From Angiostrongylus vasorum (taxonomy: Eukaryota > Nematoda > Chromadorea > Rhabditida > Metastrongylidae): 64,000 bases of DNA. Every line of letters begins with the position of its first letter. The first letter of the stretch is position 1. The position numbers and the translations under genes are program-made. The notes under the pieces are model-generated. The model did not search any database and was not told the origin of the DNA. It worked only from the letters and a program-made list of their open reading frames with translations. Below are positions 1-9,900 of the stretch, piece after piece. The stretch lies in assembly GCA_018806985.1 (NCBI GenBank), contig JADANN010000098.1, positions 620,001 through 684,000 on the forward strand, written 5' to 3'.

Positions 1-262
1 TGGACTCCATGAGAACGGAAGCATCTCCTGGGACGGCCACCTACACGTTGGGCGGATGTGTTCGTAACCAAAATTAGTCAGCTGTACTCGCAGTTGCAGT
101 TATTTTGCAGATTACGGTGTCAGACTCGCGTTCTTCTTCATGCTCGGATAAGACCATCACCATGGACAACGACTGCCAGAAAAGGAAATGAATGGCAAAT
201 GTGCTGGGGTCCACATAACTCGTGAAGACGGAACGTCCAAGTGTCCAAGTATCCAAGTAGTG
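1..262 (+). mobile_element. RTE-B LINE, 3' end with tail
   Basis: Last part of an RTE-clade retrotransposon ORF cut by the window edge. Reading from base 1 gives a stop at 10-12 and then an open stretch with GRPPTRWADVF and NEWQMCWGPH, ending at TGA 223-225. These match the conserved C-terminus after the reverse transcriptase of hookworm-type RTE elements. After the stop comes a tail of repeated TCCAAGT units up to about 262; short tandem 3' repeats are typical of RTE elements. The same tail ends the SINE-2 copies in this window. The early stop makes it a relic. Confidence 0.8.
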
Positions 263-1601
263 ATTCTTTGTTCTCAGATCAGAAAAGATTTTGGAAAGAT
301 GTAAACGCGCTAAGCGTTCTCACCAAATTTCATCCGGATGTCAACGGTAATTGCTGTAGTTCATCTACGGACGTCTTAAAACGAATGTCAAACGTAACCA
401 AATCTTGTTCCCTGCCCTTGTCAGCACGAAACTGTACTATGAAACTACATTTTGAAGCAACACTTTCTCTACCACCTACGAGCTCTATATTACATACCAG
501 TTAAGAACTCACCTTATTGTAAAAGATTGAACCCTAATGTATATGGCCCTGTATATGTAATATCTCAATCGCTACAACCAGCTGAGTGATGATTCATTGC
601 TAAAATATACCTGTGGTCGTGCCACGAATGACGATCGCCTCGGTAATTAGGGATGATCTTATTCACGTAGTGATTCTCATCGTGTAGTACTTCACACCGG
701 AATTCCGTTTTTTTTCTTTCCCGTTTTATTTTCGCTTTTCTGTGTTTTGCTTGCAAAGCGTTCTTATCTCCAATCAGAAAGCATCCAACGAGGAACACTC
801 ATTTCAATGAACTTCCTCGCTTTGAAGAAGAAAACGACAAAAGTTGAGTTGAGATGAAACAGAGAGAAGAGATGAGGAAAAAGAAAGACAAAAGAGAGGC
901 TGAGAATGAGAATGATCCCATGATCTTCTTCGTTGTAACAGCAAAATACAAGAGAAGGAGATTGTGAATGAGAGAGAATGAAAGAGAGGGAAAAGGGAAG
1001 ACGGAGAGAGTCAGCTAGAGAGAGGTCGTACAGCTGAGAGTCAGAATTCGTCTTATCCTTTGCCCTGGAACTCGCTCACTAGGGAGCGGTCAAAGACGCT
1101 GAGTGCTTAGCAGAGCCCCCTGTAATCCACCGGCTGGCCGCCTCCCGTCACTGAGCTCACCCTTGAGACCATAATCTTCTCGCGATCACTCCGCTTCTTT
1201 GTTTACTACGCTTAGCGTTTTCCCCTTAATAGTAAACTCATATCACTTTTATTAAAACCTACAGTGTTTCTTCAAGTGAAAAACGCAGTTTTGATGGTTC
1301 TGGTGTGGATCTGCTTGTTGGCTTGTCATAGCTTCCTGCAGTCATCTTCCTTCCACCTGAACGGTTTCTTTTTTTGATGATATTCGCTGCCTCCAATATC
1401 ACCACGAGTCATCTACTATCTACTAATTAGTTAACGATGTACGAAATGTCGTAAGTGCTAACAGTGATCACCATATTGATTTTTCGGGAGTACGACTGCT
1501 TGACTTTCTTTCATAAGTGTACCATATTTCATAACTTTGAAAACAAAGGCTTATGTTGTTTCTATCGTTCTTCATTTTCAGCATTACTAATTACTTCTAT
1601 A
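263..1601. other. No gene seen; purine-rich tract
   Basis: No exon with convincing splice sites or protein similarity was found on either strand. Bases about 817-1040 are strongly purine-rich on the plus strand (runs of GAGA, GAAAG and GAGAG). The remainder looks like unremarkable AT-rich intergenic DNA. Confidence 0.5.
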
Positions 1602-1614
1602 AATATTTCGTGAT

Positions 1615-2414
1615 CTTCCCAAGAGTTTACCACCTCATCGTGGCTGGGAGGTATTCCTGGGTGTCGGAGTGCAATGTACAGCGGAGGGATTCATTCGACC
1701 GGGAGGGTCTCCAGGCTGAGGACTCCGGCGTTTCCATCAGGAAGCCTAACTAGGGAGTAAACCAATACCAGGATCCACCACCGTCCTGGTATCGAACTAC
1801 TCAAACGTACCGAACATCAAAGTCGCATGGTGGCAGATCTCCCTCTGATCCACAAGGATTACGAGTGCCTATGGTGGTAACAGCCTTGGGCAGACTTTAG
1901 CCAGGCTGAGCTCGTGGCTCCAGGGCACCACAACGGCTAAACCAGCAAAACTCCGAAAAATAGAGATTATGTTGTGGACCGCACACCCAGTGAGGACGGG
2001 TCATCGAAGTATCCAAGTAATGTTAACCTTTTTATTTACTGCCCACTCTTTTTAATGGCAGGGTATATTGCGAAATATAACTGCAGCGATGCTGAGATAT
2101 TTGCAAAACTCTGGACCGCAGGTGCCTATGGTGGGGAACGAACGCGCTATTGTCTTTTCCGGGGAGTAACGCGTTCACCACCACACCATGCTGGTCCTTC
2201 GTTTCGCCTGTCTCTCAGCTAGTTCTGACGGGTGATTGCTGATGGCAAAAGATCGGTAGAACTAGCTGAGAGACAGGCGAAACGAAGGACCTGCATGGTG
2301 TGGTGGTGAACGCGTTACTCCCCGGGAAAAGACAATAGCGTTCGTTCCCCACCATAGGCACCTGCGGTCCAGAGTTTTGCAAATATCTCAGCTTCGTTGA
2401 AGTTATATCCAAGT
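1615..2414 (+). mobile_element. SINE-2 copy, split by a nested foldback repeat
   Basis: Non-autonomous repeat of about 390 bp that begins near TTTACCACCTCATCGTGGCT and ends in an RTE-like tail (AAGTATCCAAGTAAT). The 13-base sequence AATATTTCGTGAT occurs just before it (1602-1614) and again at 2415-2427, which looks like its target-site duplication. Between the two tail halves lies a second element (2022-2405), itself flanked by TATCCAAGTAAT at 2010-2021 and 2406-2417, so the foldback repeat jumped into the SINE tail later. Other copies lie at 7488-7880, 18684-19056, 22995-23385 and 62188-62569. Confidence 0.75.
2022..2405. mobile_element. SINE-4 foldback (palindromic) element
   Basis: Large inverted repeat. 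The left arm, about 2050-2215, is repeated in reverse complement at about 2255-2405, with a spacer of some 40 bases containing GACGGGTGATTGCTGATGG. Each arm carries a tRNA-like stretch (GGTGGTGAACGCGTTACTCC) and the segment GTTTTGCAAATATCTCAGC. Single-arm or shortened copies occur at 23845-24110, 30505-30670 and 42145-42390. A 12-base direct repeat (TATCCAAGTAAT) flanks it. The 82 and 65 residue open frames here are accidental. Confidence 0.7.
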
Positions 2415-2427
2415 AATATTTCGTGAT

Positions 2428-4499
2428 GTATTTAGTGTTTTTATGCTTTGAATTCGACGTTTGTAAACCGTGTTCAGAAAAAGGAAGCGCGTTTCTTGTA
2501 GAGCTGAATAGTGTTCTGTGGGAAAATGAAAGGTCTTAAGTACTTTCTTCCTCAAGTTGATATGCCGCGACTGTGGATTGACCGTTTCCTTAATTTCAGT
2601 GACATGCGATCGAATTAGGAATGTTTCTCGATCGATGTCTTTCGACTTTCCCGAGTTTGTGTTAGCCCTTTTTTTCTTCTTCTTGAACTTATTCACTACA
2701 TTTCATGCACACTTTCTTTGCATTTCATGTCTTTCATCAAAGTATTCTTGATTTTTCTCATGTTCATGAAGGGTGTTCACTCATCGTTGCAGTTATTCGA
2801 CGTTTCACTCTGTTTTTTCTAATGATTTCCACACACCTTTCGTCATTATCACAGTAGCCCAATTATCTAGCGTGGCCAAACCGAGCGTGCCTCCACCAAG
2901 GAGAAGTGGCTCATTTTAATTTTTCAGTTGTGTAATCAATCCTCTGCTAATCGATATGACCTTAGTACATAATAAGTAGGCTTATAAGGCTAAGTATAAA
3001 AGTTATGTAGCGTTTTATTCCGTAAATTCCACTTAATCTCTAAAATGACATCTTACTACCGAGGCAAGTAGTCGGTCTAGTCGTTGAAGGATTTGATATC
3101 AGTGAGGGTAAACGGAGGACCGGCGGACGTCTTGGTTATTAGTCAGTGAAAATGGTGATTCCTTGTAGTGCGCTTTATCGCTTGTAATATGGGAAATACC
3201 TCGAACCGTGTTACCTGGTCATCCTGTACCCATACTGCGTACGAATTAGTTATGAAATATGTGGGAAGTACGTAGTAGTTAGTGAATTCTAATGTTTGGT
3301 TTTCAGAACCACTTGACGCTTTGTGAGTTTATTCATACCAAACGTTGCACCTCACCTATCGTAGTTGTCTGACGAGTAAGCTATTTTTGCTTCCTTATTA
3401 TTTATTTATTCGACTAACTATGAACTGAGGTGCTTTCAAAACTTCGCCCCCCAGACCAGATTCGAGCCCGCGATTACCCTTTCCGGACGTTCTCATGTCA
3501 CCCACTGCATCGCTGAGACCCTTTCTTTGCTTTTCTGTCGGTCGGTTTTCTACCTGATTACACCGTGAGACGTCTGTTTCCTTACGGCTAGGGTTTTTAC
3601 TTGCACATCAGCGCCTTATAGGGCGATCAACCGGTGAGTTGTCAAGCACCGAATAAGAACGTAAGAGTGAACTAGTACCCAGTTACTGAACACACTACTT
3701 ACGAAATCAAGTATTCTAGAAAGAGCGCATGCATCCAGTTTAGAAATCATAATGATTTGCTTCATTTGAGGTAAAAATAATTTTTAATTGTGCATTTGGT
3801 TATTCCACCACCTCTGACCGCCTTTTTTTTTGTACGATGTACGATACGATGTGATATTACGTCGTCGATCATCGTTGTGTGTTTCGTATCAACCGACTCG
3901 ACGGCACTTTGGTCAAGGACTTTCAAGCTTTGTTGTGGATATCACCGGAACCAGCAGTTCAACAGGAGTACTCATCCTGATGGTGTAGGATTGAGCCAAG
4001 CGAGATAGGAAAAAACAATTTCTATTTCATACTAGCTGTCGTTTTGGCGGATCCCAGCTTCTTAAGAGCGTGAAAAGATCGGATTTATTAACAGTCTACT
4101 AAAACAAATGCTTCCATAACCTCTAGAAAGGAGCTAATTTTCTTTTCTAATGGAAACTGCTCCTTCTAGACAATCACCGTTCCCATGAGCTTCCCACTTA
4201 TTGAGGGAGACTGACCGCATAGAGTGTACATCGGTTAGGAATGGACCTCTCTCATGTTAAAAAAATCACTTTGGGATATTGTTTGATGTAATGCATGGTA
4301 ACTCGTAATAACTTCTAAGTGCTTCCTGTGTGCGGTTGGTCGTCGTCCTTAAGTCGAAGACTCGTAGAGAGTGATGAGTACCTGAAGAAGCTGTCCCCCC
4401 TTGCGATTGGGATTTAGATTTCGCATTTTCCTGAAAGAGTTATGAAGGTTCCCGAGACCGACTTTCTGTTAACTTCAGCGTTGACCGATAATTCGGTGT
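2428..4499. other. No gene seen; one SINE fragment
   Basis: AT-rich DNA without a supported exon. The open frames at 2557-2751 and 3790-4008 lack splice context and recognisable motifs. About 3440-3530 on the minus strand is a tRNA-like SINE-4 head (GCAGTGGGTGACA, then GGGCTCGAATCTGG). Confidence 0.5.
3440..3530 (-). mobile_element. SINE-4 head fragment, tRNA-like
   Basis: Read on the minus strand this resembles the tRNA-like heads at 9183-9300 and 18490-18625: an A-box-like GATGCAGTGGGTGACA, a GGAAAGGGTAAT segment, and a B-box-like GGGCTCGAATC. No clean cloverleaf can be drawn, so it is a tRNA-derived SINE remnant and not a tRNA gene. Confidence 0.45.
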
Positions 4500-5437
4500 T
4501 TTCTTCAATAAGCAGATACGAGGTTGCTATTGTAGAATTTGTTAGGATACAGTAGCTGATGTTTCGGCGGTTTCGCCTTCTTCAGATCCTGGAAAGGTCA
4601 AATTGAGATGCGATCTGCTCACCCATACGCTTTCATAACCCTAGCAGATAAAACTTAACAAATAAATTTGTATTCGCATAAGAAACAGCTTCATTCAAAC
4701 ACCCACCGTTTATTTGTTGTAGGTATTTAAGTTAGTTGGTGGATAGCAGCCCCACAGAGGACCATGGGCGAGGATTGTGCCTGTGTCAGGTCATTGGATC
4801 AGCCTGAGGTATGGCGCGAGGTCACGCGTGATGACAAGACACTGCTCCTTGCGGTTCATTTTTGAATCTTTTAAAATTGATCCAAAACGCTTCAAGAGTT
4901 TTACGCGCTGTTTTCGATTCCTGCGTGAGGATAGTGAGTCCTTCTTCAAAATCTTCTTCGTTGTGTTTCTGCGCCCTATGCGTTCCTAGTGGAGTACTTG
5001 GTTTCAATTTGGATCTACCGACTAGGTGTTCTTTTATGCGGACGCAGAGCGGTCTACCCGTTTCGCCAACGTATTCGTCCCCACACCCTTTGCAAGAGAT
5101 TGGGTACACCGTACCTGAACTCATGCAATCACCGTCTCTACCGTTAGGGGCAAATTATGCAGTTTTCCGTTGAACATAGACGGTCATATAGGGGCTTGCG
5201 AACTAGCTGGCCTCTTAGAGTGTCCGATTGTATTTCTATCACTCTTACGGAATTCTACAGACCTGCCGTTGTTAAGCAACGTTTTATAGCTGCACTTATT
5301 TCGTTTGAAATAAAGAGCAAAAGGAACGGAGCCTTGTTTTCGCTAGAATTATCGTTCTGGGCCGTGGTTTTTCCTCTACGCGTATGCCGAGAATCTACAG
5401 TTTCGTAGCCATTTGAACACGCGTGACCTCGCGCCAT
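4500..5437 (-). mobile_element. Penelope-like element, 3' half with GIY-YIG domain
   Basis: Minus-strand PLE fragment. Frame 5437-5255 has SNGYETVDSR and KAPFLLLFISNEISAAIKRC, matching the segment downstream of the reverse transcriptase in the longer PLE at 53.2-56.2 kb. Frame 5124-4822 is the PLE-type GIY-YIG endonuclease region: CKGCGDEYVGETGRPLCVRI followed by KEHL and a C-terminal LEAFWIN. The 3' untranslated region runs on to about 4500 and includes a hammerhead-like motif at 4554-4595. The first codons of the upper frame are not PLE coding sequence; they copy the inverted partner, so the junction is near 5420-5437. Confidence 0.8.
4554..4595 (-). ncRNA. Hammerhead-ribozyme-like motif, inverted copy
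   Basis: Minus-strand counterpart of the motif at 5656-5695. It reads CTGAAGA, GGCGAAACCGCC, GAAACATC, AGCT, so only one base of the core region differs (ACATC for ACGTC). The change keeps the U-C cleavage position but breaks the ACGT palindrome. Confidence 0.4.
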
Positions 5438-5745
5438 ACCTCAGGCTGATTAAATGAACTGACAGAGGCACAGTCCTCGCCCATGTATTACTCTGTGCGG
5501 CTGCTATCCACTAATTGGAATACTTGCAACAAATAAACGGTGGGTGTTTAAATGAAACTATTTCTTATGCGAATGCAAATTTATTTGTTAAGTTTTATCT
5601 GCTGGGGGTTATGAAAGTGTTTGGCTGAGTAGATCGCATCTCAATTCGACCTTTCCAGGCTCTGAAGAAGGCGAAACCGCCGAAACGTCAGCTATTGTAT
5701 CCCAATAAATCCTGTAATACCTACTTCATGCCTGCTTATTGAAGA
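5419..5745 (+). repeat. Inverted second copy of the PLE 3' end
   Basis: Reverse-complement partner of about 4520-4832, starting with CACGCGTGACCTCGCGCC and running through the PLE 3' untranslated region to the hammerhead-like motif and the AATAAATCCTGTAATACC end. With the preceding feature it makes a head-to-head pair of PLE ends with arms of about 310 bp. Penelope elements are known to carry terminal repeats in direct or inverted orientation, and this fits the inverted form. Confidence 0.75.
5656..5695 (+). ncRNA. Hammerhead-ribozyme-like motif in PLE end
   Basis: The order is GGCT, CTGAAGA (5662-5668), GGCG-AAAC-CGCC hairpin, GAAACGTC (5682-5689), AGCT. This matches the hammerhead plan: core CUGANGA, stem II, GAAA, a very short stem III, cleavage after UC, and stem I formed by GGCT with AGCT. 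ACGT in the third position is self-complementary, which would suit a dimeric ribozyme. One extra A lies between CUGANGA and stem II, a departure from the consensus. PLE terminal repeats are reported to encode hammerheads; activity here is inferred only. Confidence 0.5.
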
Positions 5746-5760
5746 AAAATGGTTATGAAA

Positions 5761-6100
5761 GTATTTTGCCGTGTAAACTGGCTATTAAATAAACGTTTCC
5801 AGCTTTGGTTAGGGCGAAGTTAACCGAAGCATGAGCGATTGCAGAATAAATTTTCCACTTGTTGGGCTTTTTTGCATAATTTTTGCTAACATTGTTGAAT
5901 AGCAGTAAATCATAATAGTGAAGTTGTAACTAAGTAAGTTTAAAAGGTAGTAGTAAGTAGTAGTTAATAATATTGTGTTTAGTAGTGTGGCAGCGGTTTT
6001 TCTTGAAGACACCACTCCTCTTGAACAAGTAGTAATTATTCCCCGAAGTAGTTACTATTCCTTTACTTCAATACACTTACGAGGCTAATTCCATCAAGTG
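5761..6100. other. No gene seen; AT-rich
   Basis: AT-rich sequence with GTAGTAGTAAGTAGTAG-like runs around 5930-5990. No exon, RNA gene or recognised repeat. Confidence 0.5.
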
Positions 6101-6102
6101 TT

Positions 6103-6693
6103 TCAGATGAACAGCGCGTTAGCATCGTTAACTAAAGGGCAGACTAACGAAGCACAGAGGTCCCGGCTCGGCGAGCTCGATACAGGGACCGGAGGCCTAC
6201 TGTATACGCGTTGCAGCGGTGATCGCGGTCTACTTGCGAAGCGCACTGCATCATCGTTTTCGACCACGTGCGGTAGTGCCGGTAATTCACTCCTTACGAC
6301 ATCGTCCTTAGTTTGCCGTCTTCGTTTATTGACAGCATCATTGTTCATTGTTGACTTGTCTTATTCTCAGTCCGTTGCAGTCCTTACTCACTATGTCTTA
6401 ATTGGGCTCGCGGTGCGTCGTTAGCAGGACGAGGTATGACCATGGGCGTTCGGCCTTATACGCCACTGCTGGGCATGTGACCATCCTTACACCCATCACA
6501 CACGCTGGTCGGCATTTCTGCACTATGATCCTGGTGGTTCAATGGCCACATGAAAGGACCATTCTTCCCCTCTACATAACATTCGCTACACGTTTTAATC
6601 TCATTTGTGGCCTTTTACCACATAACTGCCTGCAATTTTTTTCCTCTGCACACAGTTACCGCTTGAGATGCGTTTCTCTCCATTGTTCTTCAT
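6103..6693 (-). pseudogene. Broken Cys-rich (zinc-finger-like) reading frame
   Basis: Three consecutive minus-strand open stretches look like one decayed gene. The first starts at ATG 6693 (MKNNGEKRIS) and stops at 6601. The second, in another frame (6614-6459), has CSEC and CDGC pairs 30 or so residues apart with several histidines between, as in a small zinc-binding domain. The third (6348-6103) returns to the first frame and is basic and proline-rich, ending at a stop. It lies head to head with the F-box gene, about 240 bp away. The family is not recognised, and short introns could replace some of the frame breaks. Confidence 0.3.
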
Positions 6694-6935
6694 GACCGTT
6701 CGTTTATTCCCACATTTTTTCAGGATGTTTGACATGGCGCTCATATGTCGTAATGTTCATAAACCAGCTTTATAACTGTGGAGCCAGATTTTGTCCACCA
6801 ATTGACAGAGGGCTATCAGTTACAGATCACGTTGCATCAGTACCAGTACATCAGTTGGCAGTTACTCTCGAACTCTGCTGATTTGATCTGAAAAGAAAAG
6901 CACGACAAGAGTGAGACGTCGTCATATGCCAAAAG

Positions 6936-9900
6936 ATGCCGTCAAAGTCAGGACAATTTGTTTCACAACTGCCGAACGAGCTTCTACTTAAGGTATGTTG
7001 TAGACTCATTGACTCTTTGTAGTTAAAATTTTATTCCGGTATCTATTTTCTTCATTGGTAAGCTTACAAGTGGTTGTTATAAAAGCTCTTCGTTGAACTG
7101 GCGTTTCGATGTTTTCGTCTTGTTCGCATACATTGTTGGAAAAATTTTTTGACACAATTCATAGCTGACAGTAAAATCGCTTCGCGAAGCGATTGCATGA
7201 GTCGTGGATATCGATTGATCGTGCGGCAGATCGATATCTATTCTCTGTTAAGCACCTTTTGGTAACTGGGTATTAACTGTAATAATCACTCGACTCTTCT
7301 AAGAAACTGCTTTTTGGTGACAAAAAAATCATTTCTTCTGGGATTTCAAAGTTTTTTAGAAAAAGAAGACAGCCTTTATTACGCCAATAATGGGCGTTGA
7401 TGTCGTTCAACTCTAAAGTGCATATGCAACAAATAAAACAATAACTGTTCCTGTGGAGAAAATTGTAGGGATGTTCGTGAAAGTTGGCTGTGTTATGGAC
7501 TTGGACACTTGGATACTTAGGTGACTCGTCCTCACTGGTTATGCGGGCCCCAGCAAAAGTTCCATTGTTCGGACTTTTGTTAGCTTAGGCATTATGGTTT
7601 CGTAGAGTCCCGAGGTCCCTTATCAAAGTCTGTTCCAAGTCGCCACCACCTTTGAGAGTTCCCGCCCCTGTGGATGAGCTGGAGATCGACAACAACTCGA
7701 CCACTTTGATACTAGGACGTGGTGGATCCTGGTATTGATTTACTCTTAGCTGGGCTTCCTGGTGGAAACGCCAGACTGCTGAGCTTGGGAGACCCTGCCG
7801 GAGTGATGAATCCACCCGTTGTATATCGCAGTACGACACCCAGGAATGCCTTCCAGGCACTGTGAGGCGGTAAACCGTTGGAAGGTATTATGAACTGAAT
7901 GCCTTAAAAATAAGAATTCCTCCATTGCTTAGGAAACCTTTAACCACTGCAGTTCATAGTAAAGACGTCGCAATATTATTCAAAGCACATTTAATCATTC
8001 AGTCGCCAAGCATATTTTTGTGTCGTGAAAATAGTGTTATTTCCGAGAATTTATAAAATAAAGGAAAGCAAAAGGCATGTAAGGCAGAAAGAAGAAGTTG
8101 GAAAAGTGAGGAAAATATAAGGAAGAAATAAGTTTGAAATTGGCCATTATCTGGAACTAAGATCGTCCGATCATTTTTGTTTTTCTCTCAAAATCCTGTG
8201 AAAGGTATTTTTTCTATTGAAGACAAGTGTTCTTTTTTTTTCATCTTTATCTGTTTTTTTTAATAGCACTTCCGTTTTTGTCTCATATTCACTTACTCTT
8301 CCCCTCATCTGTTCAGATCATTCTGTACCTTCCGGCAGATGATGTGTTGCTGTCGGCTGTGAAGGTGTCCGCCAGGTGGAGATCTCTCATCATCGCGAAT
8401 CTTCACCGTATCCAGAGGTTTAGTCGTTTTCTAAGATATTTTTTGTTGTTAAAAGATGCGGAATGCCTTAAAACATTTTCTTTTTACTACTCGTGGCGGT
8501 GATGTGGTGCAGCGTAGTGATTAGAGGCGTCTTACAATACACGTGGAATCGATCCCTTTCCTCAGCCTCGCATCAAGCATTCCGTCCCTCCATGGTCGAC
8601 TGATTGTTATCAGACCTCTCTGCTGAGAGAATGCCAGCGCTGTCTCGAAATATCGGTAGGCCTCCAGGATCAACGTATATCCTAGATGTGCACTCACTCT
8701 AACGTTGCTTAATGGAGCCGAATCATCTTGCATCCATCAAGGATTGATCAACGCGGAGAGCCTTATTGTTTATCCGTTTAAGATTAACCATGTTGTGAAC
8801 AGTTTCCGAAAAAATGGCAATACCGTACTTATCATATAGTATGGGTATCAACACTAACTACTTTAAAGAGTTCAACGACGGCAACAGTGTATATGAGCGT
8901 CAAGTCCTAACTAAAAAATTCAAGACATAAAGTTGGTCCATGCGTAATACTCACTCTTGACATGGGCTACCGTACCTTGTTTCAAAATCTTTGCGTTCAT
9001 GTTCAGGTCAACGTTGGCCAGTTCTTTAGGGGTTGTGCCGCGATCCTTTGAGCATTGAAGAGATGACAGAGGGAACATCTGGCCTGGGTGGTGGCTTCCA
9101 CGAGCGTATTGATTTATAAATTAGTGTCGATAGAGCTGATATACAAATAGAACAGAATACTGGCTGATGGAAGGGCGAAGCAAGAGCCCTGGTGGTGCAG
9201 TTGGTAACACGTGAACCCCCCAGGAAGGATAATTACGGGTTCAAAGTTGACTTGGGGTTTGGAGTGTTGATCATATCTCACTATTCTTATGATTGAAGTT
9301 CGTAATGTACTATGCCATTAAAAAGGAGTGGGAAATTAATTGTGAGACATTACTGAGTTGACACTTAATCCTCCCAAACAACTCTGATGCTGATTTTCCG
9401 GCCACTGGAGAGATGAAATGCATGGTTTGTTTTGGGCTTAGGATTGAATTGACGATCCTTTATGTAATGTACCACTAACCACCGAGTTAAATTTGCTTCA
9501 TGTCGATCAAATATACTAGAAATCTGGCCGCCACTACACTCAAAAGGGTCATTGCTATGTTTGTGAAAACAACCAGTTTTGTTTAACTTTTATTTCAGTG
9601 GAAGTAAACACTGCCTAAGTGAATTGGCACTAAGAATTTTACTAAGTCACTTTTAATTCCCACATAGGATCCCTGTGGTTTATGAGTAACATAATTTTTC
9701 CAAAGTGCTATGTGGGAAAAAATCAGCCTATGGTTAGATATTTCCTGATCAACCCTAAGTTTTTTATGCGAAGTTTAGTGATGAACGGAAAAATAATGAG
9801 TTGATTTTAAGTGGTCGAAGTGAACATCAAAGGAAATCTGGATAGAAAAAACACTTGGAGGTTAACAACCTCTTTCCAACTTAACGTAGGTTAACATAGA

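Noticed and set aside
4862..5173. 103 residue plus-strand frame
   Set aside because: Shadow of the PLE GIY-YIG coding region on the opposite strand.
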